From Bradyrhizobium hipponense (GTDB lineage: Bacteria > Pseudomonadota > Alphaproteobacteria > Rhizobiales > Xanthobacteraceae), in contig NZ_VSTH01000150.1 in the NCBI RefSeq assembly GCF_008123965.1, positions 1-53,453 of the forward strand: a stretch of 53,453 nt of DNA. The letters run 5' to 3'. Position 1 is the first letter of the stretch, and each line of letters starts with the position of its first letter. The notes beneath the pieces are model-generated. The model had not been told where the DNA came from, did no database searches, and saw only the letters and a list, made by a program, of their open reading frames with translations. Of the stretch, positions 1-7,250 are shown one piece after another. A program made the translations under genes and the position numbers.

Positions 1-25
1 CATGGAATCGATCGTCTAGATTTAG

Positions 26-80
26 TTTTGACGCGTTTTCTTTACGCGAACCGGTATCCACTTCGCTCGAAAACGCTCTG
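26..80. repeat. Intergenic repeat, family E copy 1
   Basis: This short element carries the words ACGCGTTTTC, GGTATCCACTTCGCTCG and AAAACGCT. A close relative lies at 29331-29385, so it is a dispersed intergenic repeat rather than part of a gene. It occupies the leader upstream of the first amtB. Read on the minus strand it encodes RAKWIP-like peptides, which creates false N-terminal extensions in gene calls. No function can be assigned. Confidence 0.6.
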
Positions 81-153
81 CTACACCTTCTTCGATCGCA
101 CCGCGCACCGACGCCGCAGCGTGCGACGCAATCAATAGGCTGGGGGAAATGAC

Positions 154-1455
154 ATGGCGGGATTGTTGCGCCGCGCGGCCGCCATGGCTGCGCCGCTCGG
201 ACTTGCGTTCATCTTTGCATCGCCGGCGCAGGCCGCGGGCTCCGAGATCAACACCGCCGACACCGCCTGGATGATCGTCGCCACCGCGCTGGTGCTGATG
301 ATGACGATCCCGGGGCTGGCGCTGTTCTATTCCGGCATGGTGCGCAAGAAGAACGTGCTCGCGACCATGGCACAGAGCCTTGCCGCAGTGACGATGATCT
401 CCATTCTCTGGGTCGCGTTCGGCTATTCGCTGTGCTTCGTCGGCGACGGCCCCTGGATCGGCACGCTCGACCGCTGGTTCCTTGCCGGCATGACGATGGA
501 CAGCGTCAACCCGGCCGCGAAGACGATCCCGGAATCGCTGTTCATGCTGTACCAGATGACCTTTGCCATCATCACGGTGGCGCTGGTCGCGGGGTCCGTC
601 GCCGATCGCATGCGATTTTCCGCCTATCTCCTGTTTTCGGTCGCCTGGTTCATCTTCGTCTACATTCCACTGGCGCATTGGGTGTGGGGCGGCGGCTTCC
701 TCGCCAGCATGGGCGTGCTGGATTTCGCCGGCGGCCTAGTCGTGCATCTGTCGGCCGGCACCGGCGGCCTTGTCGCCGCCAAGGTGATGGGACGCCGCCA
801 TGGCTACGGCACCGAAAATCTCTCGCCGTTCGATCTTTCGCTCGCGGTGATGGGCACGGGCCTGTTGTGGGTCGGCTGGTTCGGCTTCAACGGCGGCTCG
901 GCGGGCGCGGCCAATTCGCGCGCGGTGATGGCGATCATCGCGACGCATCTTGCGGCCTGCTCCGGCGCGCTGACCTGGGGTGCGATCGAATGGTCGACGC
1001 GGCGCAAGCCTTCCGTGCTCGGCATGATCTCCGGCGCGGTGGCCGGGCTCGGCACCATCACGCCGGCCTCAGGCTTCGTGGCACCGTGGCACGGCATCGT
1101 CATCGGCATGATCGCGGGCCTCGTCTGCTACTGGGCCTGCACCTGGCTGAAGCACCGCTTCGACTATGACGATTCGCTCGACGTGTTCGGGGTCCACGGC
1201 ATCGGCGGACTGACCGGCACCTTGCTCGCCGGTGTGTTCGCAACCAGCGCGATCGGCGGCACTGCCGGCCTGATCGAGGGCCACCCGCAGCAATTGCTGC
1301 TCCAGCTCTACGGGGTCGCCGTCACCTTCGTCTGGTCGGCCGGGGTGAGTTTCGTCCTGCTCAAGCTGGTCGGCCTGTTCGTGCCGCTGCGCGTATCCCG
1401 TGAGCACGAGCTGGAGGGACTGGATATTTCGCAGCACGGAGAGGCGTTGCAGTAG
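154..1455 (+). CDS. amtB: Ammonium transporter AmtB (first copy)
   Basis: This is a 433-residue Amt/Rh-family channel that conducts ammonium across the inner membrane. Residues 1-28 look like a signal peptide ending in PAQAA, as in other processed Amt proteins, and are followed by about eleven hydrophobic segments. The pore twin histidines are visible as H198 (in GGLVVH) and H348 (in DVFGVH). The C-terminal tail REHELEGLDISQHGE is the cytoplasmic segment that in this family contacts GlnK. A GGGGGA ribosome-binding site precedes the ATG. It is a separate unit from the glnK-amtB pair at 3.3-5.1 kb, and no sigma-54 motif was found in the 153 bases before it. A second, decayed copy of its 3' end lies at 2864-2956. 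Confidence 0.95.
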   Translation: MAGLLRRAAAMAAPLGLAFIFASPAQAAGSEINTADTAWMIVATALVLMMTIPGLALFYSGMVRKKNVLATMAQSLAAVTMISILWVAFGYSLCFVGDGPWIGTLDRWFLAGMTMDSVNPAAKTIPESLFMLYQMTFAIITVALVAGSVADRMRFSAYLLFSVAWFIFVYIPLAHWVWGGGFLASMGVLDFAGGLVVHLSAGTGGLVAAKVMGRRHGYGTENLSPFDLSLAVMGTGLLWVGWFGFNGGSAGAANSRAVMAIIATHLAACSGALTWGAIEWSTRRKPSVLGMISGAVAGLGTITPASGFVAPWHGIVIGMIAGLVCYWACTWLKHRFDYDDSLDVFGVHGIGGLTGTLLAGVFATSAIGGTAGLIEGHPQQLLLQLYGVAVTFVWSAGVSFVLLKLVGLFVPLRVSREHELEGLDISQHGEALQ

Positions 1456-1521
1456 CGCAGCGGCTGGCAGCCGCTTGCCCGAAGCACTGGACGGCCGCAG
1501 GTCGCTTCGAGCTTGCACAAC

Positions 1522-1541
1522 ACATAAGTATATGCTTATGT
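1522..1541. promoter_or_regulatory. Palindromic operator candidate before the ArsR gene
   Basis: A near-perfect inverted repeat with arms ACATAAG and CTTATGT separated by 6 bases lies just 6 bases before the arsR-type start codon. It is AT-rich against a GC-rich background. ArsR/SmtB repressors usually autoregulate by binding such palindromes overlapping their promoters, so this is probably the operator for the 1548-2856 unit. That assignment is inference. Confidence 0.55.
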
Positions 1542-1547
1542 CTCGTT

Positions 1548-1862
1548 ATGATCGAAGCCGACATCTTCAAGGCGCTAGCCGACCCGACGCGCCGAAAGGT
1601 TTTTGAAAAGCTCGCTGGCGGAAGCCTGAATGCCAGCGCTTTGCGCGACGGGTTGGAGATCAGCCAACCGGCGATGTCGCAGCATCTTGCGGTGCTACGT
1701 GCGGCGGGCCTAGTGCGCGAAGAGCGGCAGGGCCGCTTTGTGAATTATGAGGTCGATCCGGACGGAATCGCCACCATCGGGACGTGGCTTGCACGCTACC
1801 GCGCCTATTGGCCGAAGCGCATGGAGGCGCTCGCCGGTCTCTTGAAGGAGATGGATCAATGA
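1548..1862 (+). CDS. ArsR-family winged-helix repressor
   Basis: The 104-residue protein has the compact ArsR layout: FKALADPTRRKVFEKL at the N-terminus, a helix-turn-helix around ISQPAMSQHLAVLRAAGLV (about residues 40-58), and a wing with RQGRFVNYEV. There is no metal-binding Cys pair, so it is more like the SdpR/AHSA1-linked ArsR subfamily than an arsenic sensor. Its stop overlaps the next start in ATGA, so it is translationally coupled to the SRPBCC gene. A palindrome at 1522-1541 is the likely operator. The inducer is unknown, and the ribosome-binding site is weak. Confidence 0.88.
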   Translation: MIEADIFKALADPTRRKVFEKLAGGSLNASALRDGLEISQPAMSQHLAVLRAAGLVREERQGRFVNYEVDPDGIATIGTWLARYRAYWPKRMEALAGLLKEMDQ

Positions 1863-2212
1863 GCGACGCAATGAAGCCTGATCACTCCGCCCCAGCCTTG
1901 GTGCTCCAATATGACCTCGATGCACCGCCGGCGAAGGTCTGGCGCGCCGTGACCATTCCGGCCCTGCGCGAGCGCTGGCTGCCGGGCTCCGACCTTGCGG
2001 GCGCCGAACCTGAATCATCGATCGCGGGCGAAGAGGTGCGCTACCGTCTCCGCGAGCCCGAACCGCCGTTTCGTGAAAGCCACGTCACCTTCCGGATCGA
2101 GCCGAACGAAGCCGGCGGCACCCGCGTTCGCATCATCCAGCAAGCATGCGACGATCGAGCAAAGCTGCCGCAGGCGGCCAACACCAATTGCTCCCTGATG
2201 CGCGCGGCCTAA
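1859..2212 (+). CDS. SRPBCC/AHSA1-like lipid- or ligand-binding domain protein
   Basis: This 117-residue protein starts at the ATG that overlaps the ArsR stop; an earlier in-frame ATG at 1784 would lie inside arsR and is rejected. The opening LQYDLDAPPAKVWRAVTIPALRERWLPG matches the start of SRPBCC (START-like, activator of Hsp90 ATPase-like) folds, in which a helix-grip pocket binds a hydrophobic ligand. ArsR plus SRPBCC is a widespread pair in which the second protein is thought to sense or handle a small molecule. The protein is short for the family, so the last strand-helix part may be reduced. Confidence 0.75.
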   Translation: MSDAMKPDHSAPALVLQYDLDAPPAKVWRAVTIPALRERWLPGSDLAGAEPESSIAGEEVRYRLREPEPPFRESHVTFRIEPNEAGGTRVRIIQQACDDRAKLPQAANTNCSLMRAA

Positions 2213-2253
2213 CGGCAAGCAGACTTCATCACCCGCAGAAATGGAGGTCGCCG

Positions 2254-2856
2254 ATGCGCGGCATGCTGCAACTCGTCCCTATGGTCGTCGAACAGTCCAC
2301 CCGCGGCGAGCGATCCTTCGACATCTATTCGCGGCTCCTGCGCGAGCGCATCATCTTCCTGAACGGCGAGGTCAATGATGCGATGTCCGGACTGGTCTGC
2401 GCGCAGCTCCTGTTCCTGGAAGCGGAGAATCCGAACAAGCCAATCAATCTCTACATCAATTCCTATGGCGGCGTGATCACCAGTGGCCTCGCGATGTACG
2501 ACACCATGCAATTCATCAAGGCGCCGGTCCATACGCTGTGTATGGGCACCGCGCGCTCCATGGGCTCGTTCCTGCTGATGGCCGGCGCGCCCGGTCACCG
2601 CGCTGCCCTGCCCAATGCGAGCCTCCACGTGCATCAGCCGCTCGGCGGCTTCCAAGGCCAGGCGTCCGACATCCTGATCCATGCAACCGAAATGCAGGAA
2701 ACCAAGCGGCGCATCATCCGTCTCTATGCAAAGCATTGCGGGCGCCCCGAGCAGGAGGTGGAACGAACTCTGGACCGCGATCACTTCATGACCGCGAACC
2801 AAGCGGTCGAATGGGGACTGATCGACAGGGTTATTGCGGAACGCGAGGTCGCCTGA
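2254..2856 (+). CDS. ClpP-like serine protease subunit
   Basis: A 200-residue ClpP-family peptidase. The catalytic triad is complete: S102 in TARSMGSFLL, H127 in HVHQPLGG and D176 in DRDHF. The start ATG has a good GGAGG ribosome-binding site 7 bases upstream. It is the third gene of the ArsR-SRPBCC unit and not beside clpX, so it is probably an accessory ClpP paralogue rather than the housekeeping one. In this family 14 subunits form a degradation chamber fed by a Clp ATPase. Seven bases after its stop, homology to the end of amtB begins. Whether it forms mixed rings with the main ClpP cannot be told from sequence. Confidence 0.9.
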   Translation: MRGMLQLVPMVVEQSTRGERSFDIYSRLLRERIIFLNGEVNDAMSGLVCAQLLFLEAENPNKPINLYINSYGGVITSGLAMYDTMQFIKAPVHTLCMGTARSMGSFLLMAGAPGHRAALPNASLHVHQPLGGFQGQASDILIHATEMQETKRRIIRLYAKHCGRPEQEVERTLDRDHFMTANQAVEWGLIDRVIAEREVA

Positions 2857-2863
2857 CGGTCCG

Positions 2864-2956
2864 AAGCTGGTCGGCCCGGTGGTGCCCTTGAGCGTATCTC
2901 GTGAGCACGAGCTGGAGGGACTGGATATTTCGCAGCACGGTGAAGCACTGCAGTAG
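2864..2956 (+). pseudogene. Remnant of an amtB 3' end
   Basis: This 93-base piece encodes KLVG, then VVPLSVSREHELEGLD and ISQHGEALQ followed by TAG, nearly the same as the C-terminus of the amtB that ends at 1455. A run of about 41 bases is identical, while most other differences fall in third codon positions (for example GGA GAG GCG TTG versus GGT GAA GCA CTG). That pattern means it diverged as coding DNA before losing the rest of the gene. It has no start and is not translated from any obvious site. It lies between the ClpP-like gene and glnK. Confidence 0.85.
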
Positions 2957-3145
2957 GCGACTGCTCTACCAAAATACCTTCGCGCTGCCCGGCGCATGAG
3001 CAACATTGTGTCGGCAGCCTGTCTTGCTCGTATTTTGAGCAGGCCTGATCACGTTTTGAGCGCGACGTAATAGCGCACTGCAGCGAAACACGCGCCGAAC
3101 GCGAAAACACCCGTTTTCATAGTCCGTTAGGCAAGACGCTCGATC

Positions 3146-3160
3146 TGGCACGGCATTTGA
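3146..3160 (+). promoter_or_regulatory. Sigma-54 (RpoN) promoter for glnK-amtB
   Basis: TGGCACG, four bases, then TTGA matches the -24/-12 consensus TGGCACR-N4-TTGCW at all but one conserved position. It lies 107 bases before the glnK start, in the 311-base gap after the amtB remnant. The glnK-amtB operon is a classic NtrC/RpoN target under nitrogen limitation. A clear NtrC palindrome was not found upstream by eye. Confidence 0.8.
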
Positions 3161-3267
3161 TTCTAGGGGTCCTGGCTGTGCCCGCGTAGTGAACTTTCTC
3201 CCTCGTGGCGAACCAGTCGAGAAACGCCCGGCCACGTCCGGACCGGGCCCAAGCGGGGATAGGACCC

Positions 3268-3606
3268 ATGAAAATTGTTATGGCGATTATCAAGCCATTC
3301 AAGCTGGAAGAAGTCCGTGACGCCCTGACCGCCATCGGCGTTCACGGGCTTACGGTGACGGAAGTCAAGGGATATGGCCGTCAGAAGGGCCATACGGAAA
3401 TCTATCGCGGCGCCGAATATGCCGTGAGCTTCCTGCCCAAGATCAAGATCGAGGTCGCTGTCGCCTCCGACCAGGTCGACAAGACCATCGACGCCATCAC
3501 GTCGGCTGCGAAAACCGGGCAAATCGGCGACGGCAAGATCTTCGTCATCAACCTCGACCATGCGGTTCGCATCCGCACCGGCGAGGCCGACGCCGCGGCC
3601 CTCTGA
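3268..3606 (+). CDS. glnK: PII nitrogen signalling protein GlnK
   Basis: The 112-residue PII trimer subunit reports cell nitrogen and energy status and closes AmtB by docking on its cytoplasmic face. The T-loop uridylylation site is Y51 in YRGAEYAVSF, the B-loop TGQIGDGKIF is intact, and the length is exact for the family. The start is the ATG before KIVMAIIKPF, where all PII proteins begin, not the upstream in-frame start at 3205. It sits 39 bases before amtB and follows a sigma-54 promoter, the usual glnK-amtB arrangement. By sequence GlnB cannot be excluded, but the amtB linkage favours GlnK. Confidence 0.95.
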   Translation: MKIVMAIIKPFKLEEVRDALTAIGVHGLTVTEVKGYGRQKGHTEIYRGAEYAVSFLPKIKIEVAVASDQVDKTIDAITSAAKTGQIGDGKIFVINLDHAVRIRTGEADAAAL

Positions 3607-3645
3607 TTTCGCGCTCAATCAAAAATTCAATCAGGAGTAAATGAA

Positions 3646-5094
3646 ATGACGTTTAAGCGTCCCTATGGCGCGGGATTGGCGGCTCTCGCAGTCGGCCTGT
3701 TCGCTGCGACCGCAGCCTATGCCGAGCCAACGGTCAACAAGGGAGACAACGCCTGGATGCTGACATCGACAGTGCTCGTGCTGTTGATGACGATCCCGGG
3801 TCTTGCGCTGTTCTACGGCGGTCTCGTCCGCTCCAAGAACATGCTCTCGGTCCTGATGCAGGTGTTCTACACCGTCTGCGTCGTCACCGTGATCTGGGCC
3901 GTATACGGCTACAGCCTCGCCTTCACCGGCGGCTCCGACTTCATCGGCGGCTTCTCCAAGGCCTTCATGATGGGCGTCACCACCGACTCGAAGGCAGCGA
4001 CGTTCAGCGTCGACGCCAACATCTCGGAGCTCATCTATATCTGCTTCCAGATGACCTTCGCGGCGATCACGCCCGCGCTGATCGTCGGCGCTTTTGCCGA
4101 GCGCATGAAGTTCGCGGCCATCGCGCTGTTCATCCCGCTCTGGGTCACCCTGATCTACTTCCCGATCGCGCACATGGTCTGGTACTGGCCCGGCCCGGAC
4201 GCGATTCAGGATGCGGCCAAGGCGCTTGCTGCAGCGGCTGATGGCGCGGCGAAGACCGCGGCGCAGGCCAAGCTCGACGAGATCAACGCCGACGCCGGCT
4301 GGATCTTCAAGAAGGGCGCGATCGACTTTGCGGGCGGCACCGTGGTGCACATCAACGCCGGCATTGCAGGTCTCGTCGGCGCTTTGCTGATCGGCAAGCG
4401 CGTCGGCTACGGCAAAGAGCTGATGGCTCCGCACTCGCTGACGATGTCGATGATCGGTGCTTCGCTGCTCTGGGTCGGTTGGTTCGGCTTCAACGCCGGC
4501 TCCAACTTAGAGGCCAACGGCGGCGCAGCCCTCGCCATGACCAACTCCTTCGTCGCCACCGCGGCCGCCGCGCTGTCGTGGATGTTTGCGGAGTGGATCG
4601 TGAAGGGTCATCCCTCCGTGCTCGGCATCATCTCCGGCGCTGTTGCGGGCCTCGTGGCGGTCACGCCTGCGGCCGGCTTCGCCGGCGTGATGGGTGCGAT
4701 CGTGCTCGGCCTCGTCGTCGGCGTCGTCTGCCTGTTCTTCTGCACCGTCGTGAAGAACGCGCTCGGCTACGATGATTCCCTCGACGTGTTCGGCGTGCAC
4801 TGCATCGGCGGCATCATCGGCGCCCTCGGCACCGGCATCCTGGTCAACCCGGCTCTCGGCGGTGCGGGCATCATCGACTACACCGCGATCCCGCCCAAGG
4901 TTGCCGATTACGACTTCACGGCGCAGATGATCTCCCAGATCGAGGCCGTCTGCACCACGCTGGTGTGGTCGGGTGTCGGTTCGGCGATCCTCTACAAGGT
5001 CGTCGATGTGATCGTCGGCCTGCGCGCCAATGTCGAGACCGAGCGTGAAGGCCTCGACATCACCGAGCACACCGAGCGCGCCTACAACATGTAA
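3646..5094 (+). CDS. amtB: Ammonium transporter AmtB (second copy, paired with glnK)
   Basis: This 482-residue Amt channel has a signal peptide ending near residue 26 (AYA), pore histidines H235 and H385, and the C-terminal GlnK-contact tail REGLDITEHTE. A good AGGAG ribosome-binding site precedes the ATG. It differs from the first copy by an alanine-rich insertion at about residues 182-219, between the segment ending MVWYW and the GAIDFAGG helix. It is cotranscribed with glnK and ends in a strong intrinsic terminator. In nitrogen-limited cells it would import ammonium and sequester GlnK at the membrane. Confidence 0.95.
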   Translation: MTFKRPYGAGLAALAVGLFAATAAYAEPTVNKGDNAWMLTSTVLVLLMTIPGLALFYGGLVRSKNMLSVLMQVFYTVCVVTVIWAVYGYSLAFTGGSDFIGGFSKAFMMGVTTDSKAATFSVDANISELIYICFQMTFAAITPALIVGAFAERMKFAAIALFIPLWVTLIYFPIAHMVWYWPGPDAIQDAAKALAAAADGAAKTAAQAKLDEINADAGWIFKKGAIDFAGGTVVHINAGIAGLVGALLIGKRVGYGKELMAPHSLTMSMIGASLLWVGWFGFNAGSNLEANGGAALAMTNSFVATAAAALSWMFAEWIVKGHPSVLGIISGAVAGLVAVTPAAGFAGVMGAIVLGLVVGVVCLFFCTVVKNALGYDDSLDVFGVHCIGGIIGALGTGILVNPALGGAGIIDYTAIPPKVADYDFTAQMISQIEAVCTTLVWSGVGSAILYKVVDVIVGLRANVETEREGLDITEHTERAYNM

Positions 5095-5178
5095 GTGTTC
5101 TCCCGGGGCGCGATCCTCTCGGGGATCGCGTCCAGAACTACGGTTTGGGCACATACCCGGCAATGCCCCGACCGTTGA

Positions 5179-5213
5179 GGGGCTCCAGCGCAAGTTGGAG
5201 CCCCTTTCTTTTT
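5179..5213 (+). terminator. Intrinsic terminator of glnK-amtB
   Basis: A perfect 9-base-pair stem (GGGGCTCCA paired with TGGAGCCCC) with an 8-base loop is followed by TTTCTTTTT. It lies 85 bases after the amtB stop and insulates the operon from the GFA gene. Confidence 0.93.
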
Positions 5214-5301
5214 GGTCACGCGGGCCAAAGAAAAAGATTGCCATTCCTCACCGCCGGCGCAGAAATATCGACCACAACGAAACAATAATCGGGAGGTCGT
5301 C

Positions 5302-5706
5302 ATGCGTTTGGAAGGCGGATGCTATTGCGGCGAAGTGCGTTACGTGGCCGAGGGCGACCCGATGATGCAGGCGCAGTGTCATTGCCGCGAGTGCCAGTAC
5401 ATCTCGGGCGGCGCGCCCAACACCTTCATCGCGATGCCGGCGGCGGGCTTCAGCTACATCACCGGGCAGCCCAAGCAGTTCACGCGCAAGGATCTCGAGC
5501 GAGCCGTCACGCGCGAATTCTGCGCCGAGTGCGGCACGCATCTGGTGACCAAGGTTCCCGGTCTTCCCGCCGCGATCCTGAAAGTGGGCACGCTGGACGA
5601 GCCGACGCAATTCCACCCACAGATGGCGATCTACACCTGCGACAAGCAGGAATTCCACGCGATTCCCGCGGGCATGCCGACATTCGAGAAGCTGCCGGCG
5701 CACTAG
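5302..5706 (+). CDS. GFA-family zinc protein (glutathione-dependent formaldehyde-activating enzyme-like)
   Basis: The 134-residue protein has the Mss4-like GFA zinc-ligand pattern: CYC at residues 7-9, CHCREC at 26-31, and FCAECGTHL later. Founding members were proposed to speed S-hydroxymethylglutathione formation, but most homologues are uncharacterised and some are only zinc-fold proteins. The ATG has a GGGAGG ribosome-binding site. It stands alone between a terminator and a repeat-filled gap, so context gives no substrate. The catalytic claim should be treated as a family label only. Confidence 0.85.
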   Translation: MRLEGGCYCGEVRYVAEGDPMMQAQCHCRECQYISGGAPNTFIAMPAAGFSYITGQPKQFTRKDLERAVTREFCAECGTHLVTKVPGLPAAILKVGTLDEPTQFHPQMAIYTCDKQEFHAIPAGMPTFEKLPAH

Positions 5707-5722
5707 GCCGCGATGACTGTGC

Positions 5723-5843
5723 GCTCCCTCCCCCGCCTGCGGGGGAGGGCAGCGGAGAGGGTGTCTCGACGACGAAGACTCGCCCAGAGGAGAGAACCCG
5801 CACCCGCGCCTTCGGCGCGACCTCTCCCGTAAACGGGAGAGGT
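5723..5843. repeat. Intergenic repeat, family C copy 1
   Basis: The element has GC-rich hairpin ends (CTCCCTCCCCCGCCTGCGGG on the left, CTCTCCCGTAAACGGGAGAG on the right) around a CACCCGCGCCTTCGGCGCGA core. Relatives lie at 36371-36490 and 40355-40474. It fills much of the 320-base gap 5707-6026, in which no gene was seen. Confidence 0.8.
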
Positions 5844-6026
5844 GGAAGAAACAGTCCCGCCCGGTAGCCTTGTATCGTTGTTATCCGCCTCATTATTCCT
5901 GCCTGGACGGGTGCGCCCACCGATGGTTAATCGCGTCTTAACCTCGCCCTATCTATGGTGAAATGAACCGCTTCCCGCCGGCGCAATCCATGCGACGGCA
6001 GTTCCAAGAGTGCTGGCGCCCAACGA

Positions 6027-7241
6027 ATGGCTATGACCGCTTCATCCCGTGCGCCGCAGGGCGGTGGAAGCTCCGACAGCGAGCGCTCGCCCTTCGTCCG
6101 GCTGAACGAGCTGCTGGCACCCCATCAGCCAGGCAAGCCCTTGATTACGCTTGCAGTCGGCGAGCCCCAGCATCCTGTGCCTGACTTCGTCGGCCCTGTG
6201 CTGGCCAAGCACATCGCCGATTTCGGCCGTTACCCGGCGAATAAGGGCACCGACCCGTTCCGCAAAGCAGCGGGCGCCTGGCTGTCGTCGCGCTTCAAGC
6301 TGCCGCGACCGCTCGATCCCGAGAGCGAGGTTCTCGTCCTCAATGGCAGCCGCGAGGGACTGTTCTTTGCCGCGATCACGGCGGCGCGCTATGTCGGGCC
6401 GCGTCCCGGCAAGCCCGCGATCCTGATGCCGAATCCGTTCTATCCAGTCTATGGCGCCGGGGCCCGCGCAGCCGCTTGCGAGCCGGTCTATCTGCCGACC
6501 ACGGTCGAGAACGGTTTCCTGCCCGATCTCGACGCCATCGACGAGGCGACACTGGCGCGCACGGTGGCGTTCTATCTGGCCTCGCCCGCCAACCCGCAGG
6601 GCTCGGTCGCCTCGCGCGACTATTTTCTTCGCCTCAAGCAGCTCGCCGATCGCTACGGCTTCGTGATCCTGAGCGACGAGTGCTATTCGGAGATCTACAC
6701 CCGCGAAGCACCGGGCAGCGCGCTGGAATGCGCCGGCCCCGACTTCACCCGCGTGGTTGCGTTCCAGTCGCTCTCGAAGCGCTCGAATCTGCCGGGCATG
6801 CGCGTCGGCTTCGCCGCCGGGGACAAGAAATTCATCAGCATGTTTCTCGAGCTGCGCAATGTCGCGGCGCCGCAGGTGCCGGTGCCGCTCCAGCATGTCG
6901 CGACCGTTGCCTACGGCGACGAGGCGCATGTCGAGGAGAACCGCAGGCTGTACCGGATCAAGTTCGATCTCGCCGACCAGATCATCGGCAATCGTTACGG
7001 CTATCGCCGGCCCGATGGCGGCTTCTGCGTCTGGCTCAATACGTCCGAGCTCGGAGACGACGTGTCTGTGTGCCTGAAACTCTTCAAGGAAGCAGGCGTG
7101 CGCGTGGTGCCCGGCAGCTATTTGGCGCGGCTCCAGCCCGACGGTTTCAATCCCGGTGCCGGCTACATTCGCCTCGCACTGGTGCAGGATGGTGAGACCA
7201 CGGCGGCGGCGCTGCACCGCCTGGTCGAGACTCTGGGTTAG
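6027..7241 (+). CDS. PLP-dependent class I/II aminotransferase (DapC-like)
   Basis: This is a 404-residue fold-type I aminotransferase. The Schiff-base lysine is K251 in SLSKRSNLPGMRVGF. The SPANPQGS and LSDECYSEIY motifs bind PLP, and an arginine near the end (GYIRLAL) would bind the substrate carboxylate. The SKRSNLPGMR signature and the position beside ftsK resemble succinyldiaminopimelate aminotransferases (DapC) of the lysine and peptidoglycan pathway. Substrate cannot be settled from sequence, so no symbol is given. The start could be the ATG at 6027 or the one two codons later. It ends 9 bases before ftsK and may be cotranscribed with it. Confidence 0.85.
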   Translation: MAMTASSRAPQGGGSSDSERSPFVRLNELLAPHQPGKPLITLAVGEPQHPVPDFVGPVLAKHIADFGRYPANKGTDPFRKAAGAWLSSRFKLPRPLDPESEVLVLNGSREGLFFAAITAARYVGPRPGKPAILMPNPFYPVYGAGARAAACEPVYLPTTVENGFLPDLDAIDEATLARTVAFYLASPANPQGSVASRDYFLRLKQLADRYGFVILSDECYSEIYTREAPGSALECAGPDFTRVVAFQSLSKRSNLPGMRVGFAAGDKKFISMFLELRNVAAPQVPVPLQHVATVAYGDEAHVEENRRLYRIKFDLADQIIGNRYGYRRPDGGFCVWLNTSELGDDVSVCLKLFKEAGVRVVPGSYLARLQPDGFNPGAGYIRLALVQDGETTAAALHRLVETLG

Positions 7242-7250
7242 GCGGGGCCC

